A DNA stretch of 17,232 bases from Terana coerulea. Its lineage: Eukaryota > Basidiomycota > Agaricomycetes > Polyporales > Phanerochaetaceae. Both the position numbers and the translations under genes were made by a program. A model generated the notes under the pieces. The model was not told the DNA's origin. It saw only the letters and a list, made by a program, of their open reading frames with translations, and made no database searches. Positions within the stretch are counted from its first letter, which is position 1. Every line of letters begins with the position of its first letter. Below, one piece after another: positions 10,234 to 17,232 of this stretch. Location of the stretch: the NCBI GenBank assembly GCA_024811115.1, contig JAKOGH010001084.1:1-17232 (forward strand), given 5' to 3'.

Positions 10234-10926
10234 ATGTCGCATCACTTGTTCCTCCTCTCGCCGTCCGACACTCCACTCTATGAGCTTGCGCACTACTCCT
10301 CCAAGCCGGTTCAGACAACAACGTCTCCTCTCGCCTCGAATTTACCGAGCTGGTCCACGTCTGCATTCGCAGGCACTCTGACTGCTTTGTCTGGAGCGTC
10401 CAGTGCGGCGCAATCGTCTCATGCCCAAGGGGAGCTGTACGAATGGGAGGAGGAAAGGATAGACATGTTATTCAGATGATAGCTAACGCCAGCTTGGATG
10501 TTATCGAGGATGTTATGCGCAAGGAGAACCTAATGTGAGCGTCCCTTCATTCGGGTGTGGCTTCCTTGTAATCTGAATATAGGTATCTCAAGTCTGTGGA
10601 CAAGTTCAACGAATGGACTGTGTCCGCTTTTATTACGCCAGGGAGTGAGTTGCGTCAGTAAGATTGTGTGCTTCTGCTAATGACATTTCGAAGACATGAA
10701 GTTCGTCCTGCTGCATGAGTCGCGCAATGACGACGGCATCAGATCGTTCTTCCTGGACGTCTGGGAGTTATACGTGAAGGTGAGTTGCTCATAATATCCC
10801 GCACAATTTGCGGCTGCTTCTTAGAATGCTGCCAGACCATGCTCAACCCGTTTCACGGCCCATACGCCGATACGGAGCGGTGTCTTTGACTCTCGGGTCC
10901 GAGCAAGTGCCAAAAAGTACTTGTAA
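10234..10926 (+). CDS. TRS20: TRAPP complex subunit 2 (TRAPPC2/sedlin/Trs20)
   Basis: This is a small core subunit of the TRAPP tethering complexes, which act in ER-Golgi and endosomal traffic and in autophagy. The longin-fold start MSHHLFLLSPSDTPLYEL is at 10234; an in-frame ATG at 10198 is less likely, because orthologues begin at this motif. A Ser/Thr/Ala-rich insertion follows. Then come GGGKDRHVIQMIANASLDVI, MYLKSVDKFNEWTVSAFITP, NMKFVLLHESRNDDGIRSF and LDVWELYVK, ending TPIRSGVFDSRVRASAKKYL. Exons are 10234-10534, 10583-10644, 10694-10779 and 10836-10926. One G is missing at 10441 (the frame should read YGMGGGKD), and two bases are missing near 10866 (TACACG read as TACG). Corrected exons total exactly 181 codons. 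That is longer than the roughly 140 residues of animal sedlin because of the insertion. Confidence 0.94.
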
Positions 10927-11720
10927 GAATCCACCACGGCCCCTGAAAGCTCCGATACCTTGTATGAGGCTCAGGGTCAGCTGTAGCATGGTTGGAACAC
11001 GTGCGAACTCTTATTGTTCTGCTATCGCCACAGAAAATACTACTATAGCAGTCCTATTAGTCCACGTAGAGTACGTGCTGGGGCATAAATGTGGTCTCAG
11101 TGACCGTCGATTGGCATGAAAAGTGATTTGAGCGAAACAAGTGATTTCATGGCAGGGATGGATCATTGGATGCGCTCATATTGCGCTGTAACATGGTTCG
11201 AACTTCGGAACATAGATTCAGAAATGCGGGATTGCGAAGGAGTGTCGGGGGTCCGTGATGGGATGCTGTGAGCGGTCTCGCTCCCGTTTTGATCTTTGTC
11301 GTCTCTCTCTCCCTGACCTTTCACCGGTGGCCTCCTTCTCGTTTTCTCTGTCTCTCTCTGTCTTCACTTCTCTTTAGCCTATATAACTCTCTATCATCTT
11401 TATATACTCTCGAGAAAATCGTCCTCTTCTCTTTTGCCACTGCCCTAATCGCCAACCCGGCTTTCCCCTTCAGAGACCCGTCTCACCGCACGACGCTCAG
11501 ACCCCTCCGAGAGAGATAGACGTATTCCTTCCATATTCTACCTGGAACTCTAGCTCCTTCACGCATCACCGGTACATTTCTTGGTTTGCACCTTCACAGT
11601 CAAATGAACTAACCTCACAACCTACCTATAGCTGTATTTTCACTGCCCACTTCTCGACCTCACCGTGCTTCCTCCGACAGCCCTCAGCCGATAACTTACT
11701 TGGATCACCGCTGCACCGAA
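10927..11720. promoter_or_regulatory. Intergenic region with pyrimidine-rich TATA promoter of the downstream gene
   Basis: These 794 bp hold the TRAPPC2 3' UTR and the promoter and leader of the next gene. A CACGTG lies near 10998. The 9-mer AAGTGATTT occurs twice, at 11121-11129 and 11139-11147. From about 11280 to 11420 the plus strand is strongly CT-rich (CTCTCTCTCC, CTGTCTCTCTCTGTC), with TATATAA at 11380-11386 and TATATA at 11401-11406. Pyrimidine tracts beside a TATA box are usual in strongly expressed fungal promoters. No gene is supported here. Confidence 0.55.
11572..11631 (+). other. Probable 5' UTR intron
   Basis: A 60-nt stretch begins GTACAT, carries the branch-like AACTAACC and ends CCTATAG, 90 bp before the ATG at 11721. 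Size and signals match the coding introns in this window. No open frame depends on it, so this is inference from splice signals alone. Confidence 0.45.
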
Positions 11721-13129
11721 ATGGCCACTACCCCTGCTCCCAACTCCCGTGCGGCACTCCTGTCTGGTCTCCGCACGGGAGGCGTCCGCTCTGTTTCTGG
11801 CCCCGTTGGAAACGTACCTCACACTACCGCCCCCCGCGATACGTTCAATATCCCCCGCTACTCCCCTCCGATCTACAATGGAGCATTCCCTGAGGAAGAT
11901 GAATACGCCGATATGGCCCCCAGAACGTGTACATGAACAACAACATGCACCATATGCAGCACCCTATGACAGCAGCTGTCGACGGCGCTGCTAACAGGTT
12001 CGCTCAGCAGCAACACCAACCGCAGATGATGGGAATGAATGGCGCAGGATATATGAGTCAGGAGGCTCAGATGCAGGCATTGCAGCTCCAGATGATGCAA
12101 ATGCAGATAGCGCGCCTCCAGGTATGTTTTAGGTTTGCCAATTGAGAAGAACAATAAGATTCACATTGGATCATACAGGCTGAGCAGTACCAGAACGAGC
12201 TGCTTGCCCAGGCTCAACGTCAACAGCGCCAAGCTGTCCCTCAGCGCCGGGCTACCTCTGGATTCGTCCCTCCGGCCACTGCGGGGCCCACCCCGCCTTC
12301 GACCTTCGCTCCAGCATCATGGGAGCTCAGGCTCGCGCTCGTGCCAACCACGCCGACCAACTCCGTGCGATGCTTGGCGTTGGTGGTGAGGAGCAGGTTC
12401 CCATGACCGCAGCTCTTGGTGGCAGGTTTGGGAGTCGCATGACCGGACCGTTCGGTGCTGAGGAAGAGGATTTGTCGTACCTCAAGACTCCGGCTCCGAA
12501 CTTCACCAACACCATCTCTGGTGGCACTGCGCTCGGCAACCCGAACGGTATCAGCTCCCCCAACCCGTCGAAGTCCGATTCGGCCGTCTCGTGGAGACGT
12601 GGCGGGAACAACTCTGTCCTCAGAGACCGTGTCGTGTCTTCCCCTTTGGTGAAGATTACCCCTCCCCGACTGAGGGTTCTACGCCTGTTGCCAGTCCTTT
12701 GAAGACCCGTCCCCTGCGCTGACCTTTTCCGCTGTGGCATCGCAACCCGCCATCAATGCTGTCGCAGTTGACGCTGATGGTGTCGACGCCGATGACAGTT
12801 CGTCGGTCTCCTCAAAGTCTGGATCCACCCCCAGCACCCCGCGCACGTCTTCCTCGCTTGGTGATGCGCCTCCCTTGTCTCCTCGTGAGGAGGCCTCGAA
12901 GAAGCTCTACGAGGGTCTTGGTCTCGGCAAGGTGCCCGCCATCGCTATCTCCGCTGCACCTCCCTCTGTGCAGCGCCTCATCACGCTCCCTCCGGTGCGC
13001 CAGCCCATCGGCCCGCCGTCCAACCAGGAAGAGCTCGTCCCCAAGAACTTCGCCACGCGCAACCGGCGCAAGGCGATCGGCGCCCTTCTCGATGCACGTG
13101 AGAAGCGTGAGGCCGTCGAAGCGTTCTGA
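11721..13129 (+). CDS. Unrecognised Met/Gln-rich and Ser/Pro-rich protein
   Basis: I do not recognise this protein. The start at 11721 reads MATTPAPNSRAALLSGLRTG. A region rich in Met, Asn, His and Gln follows (MYMNNNMHHMQHPM, QQQHQPQMMGMNG). A likely coiled coil comes next (QMQALQLQMMQMQIARLQ joined across the intron to AEQYQNELLAQAQRQQRQ). After that are ARARANHADQLRAMLGVGG and a long Ser/Thr/Pro-rich stretch with many SP/TP sites (STPSTPRTSSS, PPLSPREEA). The end is basic and helical (NFATRNRRKAIGALLDARE, then KREAVEAF). The single intron is 12122-12178. Breaks are missing C residues at 11917-11921, 12307 and 12664-12667, and one near 12712; corrected, the exons total 452 codons. Clean codon structure and one consistent path through the frames show a real gene. 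Composition suggests a regulatory or scaffold protein, possibly condensate-forming, but nothing identifies its role. I see no signal peptide or membrane segment. Confidence 0.8.
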
Positions 13130-13795
13130 TTCGCTCGTCCTGGACATACCCCATCCGCAGTGAATCCATCATTGGTCTCGCAGAGGATCCCTCGATTGTA
13201 TTGTACGATTAGCAGCAGAGCCTACGATAGGCAGGGTCGACACACCGACCACCCCTTTTCATTCTCAGCCTGGAGGTCTCCCCTGCGGTGTCCTCCTACC
13301 CTTTCTTTCATAATATCTATTCGACGCGCGCATTTCTGATCACTCGGACACTCGCTGCTTCTTGTGTATCAGACCGGTCGCTGTCTCTTCCTCTCCTTCA
13401 ATGCCAAAGCGCCTTTCCAAAGTGTCTTTTTACTCCTTTTTGTCCCGCTTTTCGTGGGCTCGGGCTTATGCATTCTCCGGTCGTCTTTTTGTGCGTGTAG
13501 TGGATAGGCGATTTGTTGGGAAGAGTTGTGTTGGTGTTGGTGCTTTTTGCTCAGGGACGGGCGCAGGGAAAGCAGCGCTTCTCCCTCAGGGACTGAAGAA
13601 ACCCTTGATGGTTGCTACCACCAAAGAAGAAGCAATGGACCTCTCGTGTAGGTACCAATCGTAGGATACTCATGTTGCGCTTACTCCTGTACACTTACCC
13701 ATACAATGCAATTCTACCTTCTCGAGTAGTCTTTCAGGCGCGATTGCCGCATGTAGATGAAGCGTTTTATCGGTACAACAAGGGTATCTCTGCCG
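13130..13795. other. Convergent intergenic region
   Basis: These 666 bp lie between two converging stop codons and should be 3' UTR on both sides. The part at 13250-13450 is pyrimidine-rich on the plus strand. Open frames of up to about 100 codons occur (for example near 13362-13664) but have no recognisable composition, introns or motifs. I see no RNA gene or repeat. Confidence 0.5.
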
Positions 13796-15529
13796 TTACT
13801 TACATCGCTGGCCCACGATCGCCTTCCCATGTTCCTGAGCGTTGATAGACCGTTGGTATTGTGGGCGATAGAACACAAGGTGAAACACGCACCTGCCACT
13901 CCTCTTTGCTGATCCATAATTGGTGGAACGTTCCAAGACTGGCGAGGATACTCCTCCTAGCCACCCGCCATAACGGCGTTCGGTCGGGTTTCCAGGTGCA
14001 TGGATCTTGATCTATGGCTATGGTTAGAACACACTCCTGTATCAGTCACAGATGTACTTACATGGTTCACCTGTCTATGCAACTCAGCATGCAGGCGGTC
14101 TGTGAAGCCGGACAACATGCTTCCGCCACCGGTAAGGACAATGTTCCCAAGCAGGACTTGTCGAAGATCTGGGTCGCATGCTTGCAGCGCGGAGGAAATC
14201 AATGCCGGGATCGTCTTCGGTAAACTGGGATTCGACGCTTGAAGCTGTGGCGAGTGCGCGAAGTAGAGTTCTCCGACAGAGAGGCGTTCGGGCCCGAAGT
14301 AGTAGTTGTACCCTGTCGGGAACTCGTAATGGCGGGGACCTCGTCCCACCGCAGCTCTGAGAAGACATTCAGGGTCACATACAAAGGGCAAGTAGGACGA
14401 AACGCGTACTGGTCGTTCCATCCCTGGTCAAGTACGCCTGCTACGCTCTGTACCCATTCTTCTACCTCCTTCGCTTCGTAGTACCCTCGCCAAGAGTCGG
14501 TGACGCCACCCACTCGATCGTCACGCAGGGTAAACCGCGGCGGTTTCAATGGTTCCGCTGGCTATGTCACCATTTATGGGCAGTAGTCGAGAGAATCAAA
14601 GATGGATAACATACTTGTTTGTTGGCGATAAGTTGGTGGGGTATGAGGTTGATGGCGGGGCGAGCATGCGTTGCCGTTGTGAGTAGATGTTTAGCGTGGG
14701 CCTGGATCAGCTGTGGGAGACCCGAGTATGATAGACCTGAAAGTGGGTATGAATTGACGATGTTATGACTGGCAGGAACCCTACTGTACCTTTCCTCAAG
14801 ACGAAGCCGTCCACCACGGGCGTCACGCTTGCGGTCGATTGCCCAACGTCTACCACCAGTGCAGAACCTTTGCCTGCGGCAAAGCTGCCAACGTGGTTAG
14901 GCAAGCCAATTTTACTTTGCATAATGTCAAATCTTACGCGTTGAGCACGGACGTGTTCGCGACGTAGAACGCCGGCACTTGAAACTCTTCAAACATAATC
15001 TCTGCCATGCGCTCGCGGTTTGCTGGAGTGTTCAAGCTCTGTGACGAGCACAGGGTGCTCAGCAGGGTCGGTCTCATCACGTCCCGGAACGCGTGCGAGA
15101 TGAGCGACGGTATTGGCGCGAAATCCGTTACTAGTCCATCCAGTGTTATCAGCTATCCCCTCATAACACTAAACGGGTGTTAGCGTACTCAACCCGCCTT
15201 GCACAGGATGCGCAACATTCATGCCGTTCCGCCATACTGAAGGGCCGTTCTGGCCAATGTAGAGCTTCGTGTTCTTCTTGGGTGCACTTTCTTCTCCTTC
15301 CTGGCCTTCACCGGTTGCCATCTCCACGTCTTCAGCCGCTTCTTCTATGTAGCCATAGCATGTCGGGATAACGGCCTTGGATTGTCGTCCCCAGCGTACC
15401 CCGCACGTACGCTGGACGTGCCTATGTCGAGCACGAGAGCTGATACTTCGTCTGCACACGAGCCACAGTAAGGCGTAAGTATGGTTGAGCAATGTGAATA
15501 CACAACATACCTCCTCCATATTGAACCAT
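13796..15529 (-). CDS. ARP4: Actin-related protein 4 (BAF53 family)
   Basis: Arp4 is a nuclear actin-related protein shared by the INO80 and SWR1 remodellers and the NuA4 acetyltransferase. The start at 15529 gives [20 protein letters not shown], followed by [20 protein letters not shown]. The second phosphate-binding loop is [18 protein letters not shown]. Later blocks are [54 protein letters not shown] and [16 protein letters not shown], ending [10 protein letters not shown]. Nine exons are 15511-15529, 15189-15451, 14938-15130, 14790-14884, 14615-14736, 14410-14561, 14062-14356, 13893-14011 and 13796-13834; introns are 50-59 nt. Two bases are missing, at 15377-15378 (inside NPKAV) and near 13952 (inside GGSILAS). 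With those two, the exons total exactly 433 codons. A Glu/Asp-rich insert ([17 protein letters not shown]) sits after the first nucleotide-binding loop, as in other Arp4 proteins. It is divergent with ERB1. Confidence 0.95.
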
Positions 15530-15722
15530 CACTGGTAGTGTGCACGCGAGTGGCGGAGGAAGGTGTGGGTGTTCGAATAAACGCGTCTCATTCGTGCACG
15601 CTACTAGCCGCCCGATTCGATCTGGCGTCTCTCGCAAGAAATTTCGTAGGCGCCTCCAACCTCTCGACTTTCGTTCTGCGAAGGGCACTTTACTGCTTCA
15701 TCCTCTTTTTCTGGCCGAAGGG
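15530..15722. promoter_or_regulatory. Bidirectional promoter, ARP4 / ERB1
   Basis: These 193 bp separate the ARP4 start codon from the likely ERB1 start and must hold both promoters and leaders. I see no TATA box. If the ERB1 start is further upstream than 15723, the gap is even smaller. Confidence 0.5.
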
Positions 15723-17232
15723 ATGGCAACTATCGACGCGAAAAGTTGAAGAAGAGGCGAGCGATGATGTGGTGGAGGTGCAAACGGTAGAGAATGCGTT
15801 TGCGCAGGACGTGGGGCTTGAGATGCAAAGCGAGGACGAGGAGAGGGCGGACCGGATGAGTCGGACGACGGCGAAGTGGACGAGTTCCCGAGATTGATAC
15901 GAGGAGTGATAGCGAGGATGAGGCAGACGCAGAAGATGGTGAGGATGAGGATGAAGAGGACGAGGAGGACGAGGACGAAGACCCTTGAAGAGAGACCAAA
16001 GCGAAGACGAATTCTCCGATAGCATGCACCCGTTCCCAATAGCCAAAACTATTGTCTCGGACATTACTGGCCAACCAAAACGCGTCTACCCTGAGATAGA
16101 GCCAGACTATGACTCAGATTCGTCAACCGAGGATGTATGTATTCCGCTACTCGATATATGTCTGTTACTGAATGAGACAGTCGGTTAGACCCCGAATCGC
16201 ATTGGAGATGTCTATATGCACTGCGATGATATGCCACATGTCGGGTATGACATTAATGGCAAGAAGGTCTTGCGGCCCGCTCGGGGGATGAGCTTGACAA
16301 GTTCTTACAGACAGTGGAGGACACAGAGCATGGTGCGCATATATATTATTATCACCGCGTGATTATGTGTACTAACTCAACACAGGACGTCCGGCTTTGA
16401 CAAGAAGGCACAAGCGGACAAACCTCTAACGGCTGAGGAATTGGACCTCATCCGGAGGCTGCAGCAGGGTGAGAATCCCGACGCCGGCTATGATCCATAT
16501 GAGCCGACTATCAGTGGTTCACTGGCAGGGCAAGGAGGAAGTTATGCCTCTCAGTGCAGCTCCTGAACCCAAGCGTCGGTGGGTACCAAGTAAGTGGGAG
16601 AAGCAGAAGGTATGTTCTAAGCGCATATAGCCATATGTATGGGTTTAACATCTATGAGGTTATGAAAATTGTCCGTGCGATTCGTCAAGGTCGCATAATA
16701 CCAAATAAGCCCAAGACGGCGTCCACGCAACCACATTTCTATGCCATCTGGAACGAAGAGCCTTCAAACCAACCCGCGCCCTTGCCCGCACCAAACCGCG
16801 TTTGCCCAATAATGCAGAGTCGTACAACCCGCCAGAAGAGTACCTCCCGACGGAAGAGGAGCGCAAGCAGTGGGAGACCGACAAGGAGGACCGCGAACGC
16901 GACTTCCTGCCCAAAGTACAGCTCCCCTACGGCGTCGCATACAACCAGTTCATCCAGGAGCGCTTCGGCCGCCAGCTGGACCTGTATCGCGCCCCGCGTG
17001 CAGCGCGTGAAGCTGCGCATCGACCCGAACAGCCTCATTCGAAGCTGCCGAGCCCGAGCAGCCTGCGGCCGTTCCCGGTGTACAAGTCCCGAGGTTGTGC
17101 ATGAGAAAGGCCGGACGCGCAGCGTCAGCGTGAGCCCCGACGGCATCTGGGCGGTGAGCGGCGATGAGATTGGGAACGTGAGCATGTGGGAGGTGTTGGT
17201 GGGCAAGGTCGTGAAAGAGCTGGAAGTTCAAG
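15723..17232 (+). CDS. ERB1: Ribosome biogenesis protein Erb1/BOP1, 3'-partial
   Basis: Erb1 is the central scaffold of the Nop7-Erb1-Ytm1 (PeBoW) complex, needed in the nucleolus for 27S pre-rRNA processing and 60S assembly. The likely start MATIDAK is at 15723; a frame break follows near 15745, so it is not certain. A long acidic tract (15770-15985) precedes MHPFPIAKTIVSDITGQPKR and the BOP1NT domain: RIGDV, [91 protein letters not shown] and PSPSSLRPFPVYKSR. The first WD40 repeat begins (SVSVSPDGIWAVSGDEIGNV) and the window ends inside it. Introns are 16135-16188, 16333-16385 and 16610-16658. About twelve frame breaks occur, including lost bases in runs at 15890, 15985, 16283-16287, 16396-16398 and 16793-16795, and one extra G at 17093-17094. 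Confidence 0.93.
15900..15985 (+). repeat. Imperfect GAN-codon repeat encoding the Erb1 acidic tract
   Basis: The plus strand is almost entirely GAG, GAT, GAC and GAA codons with little interruption. It encodes the Glu/Asp-rich segment usual in the N-terminus of Erb1/BOP1 proteins. On the other strand the same repeat opens long Ser-rich frames that are not genes. Confidence 0.7.

Noticed and set aside
12327..12740. 137-codon minus-strand open frame
   Set aside because: It is the shadow of the exon of the orphan gene; the plus strand carries the consistent codon structure.
13288..13664. Open frames of 70-100 codons between the orphan gene and ARP4
   Set aside because: They lie in pyrimidine-rich 3' UTR sequence between convergent stops, with no motif, intron or conserved block.
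14357..14382. A second apparent 26-nt intron, in ARP4 (GTATGT...CTCAG on the minus strand)
   Set aside because: A normal 53-nt intron (14357-14409) with the same acceptor and an upstream GTACGC donor joins WNDQ to [17 protein letters not shown] in frame.
15690..16074. Overlapping Ser-rich open frames of about 114-124 codons on the minus strand
   Set aside because: They are the antisense of the Erb1 acidic GAN repeat and have no independent start context or homology.

Overview
The window is nuclear DNA of a filamentous fungus, most likely a basidiomycete of the Agaricomycetes (polypore-like). Genes are split by many spliceosomal introns, almost all 48-61 nt, with GT...AG ends and CTNAC-like branch sites. 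Intergenic gaps are short, and the set is housekeeping: Arp4, Erb1, Trs20/TRAPPC2, a Yip1-family protein, a mitochondrial-type rhomboid, an ACAD10/11-type acyl-CoA dehydrogenase and a Zn2Cys6 regulator. There is no sign of a mobile element, CRISPR array, rRNA or tRNA gene.

Layout: (1) 17-3270 (+) Zn2Cys6 transcription factor; (2) 3750-5577 (+) acyl-CoA dehydrogenase; (3) 5847-6912 (-) 6-phosphogluconate-dehydrogenase-like protein with a DUF1932-type C-terminus; (4) 7623-8781 (+) Yip1-domain Golgi protein; (5) 8877-10047 (-) rhomboid protease; (6) 10234-10926 (+) TRAPPC2/Trs20; (7) 11721-13129 (+) unrecognised Met/Gln-rich, Ser/Pro-rich protein; (8) 13796-15529 (-) actin-related protein Arp4; (9) 15723-17232 (+) Erb1/BOP1, cut by the window end. 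Pairs 3/4, 5/6 and 8/9 are divergent. The gaps for 5/6 and 8/9 are only 186 and 193 bp and must hold shared promoters. Pairs 2/3, 4/5 and 7/8 converge.

The strongest observation concerns the sequence itself. All nine genes carry frame breaks in their exons, about forty in total, and most of those I can localise look like one base missing from a homopolymer (GGGG to GGG, AAAA to AAA, CCCCCC to CCCCC). Genes expected to be essential (ARP4, ERB1, TRS20) are hit as often as the others. In ARP4, TRS20, the dehydrogenases and the unrecognised gene, the summed exon length becomes a multiple of three once the inferred missing or extra bases are counted. This points to an unpolished long-read assembly rather than nine pseudogenes. 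Gene spans below are therefore given from start to true stop across these breaks, and any frame-by-frame annotation of the region will be fragmented.

I did not find a convincing new multi-gene system. Points worth following are the orphan gene at 11721-13129, a possible peroxisomal targeting tripeptide on the acyl-CoA dehydrogenase, the two compact bidirectional promoters and the low-complexity insertion in TRAPPC2.
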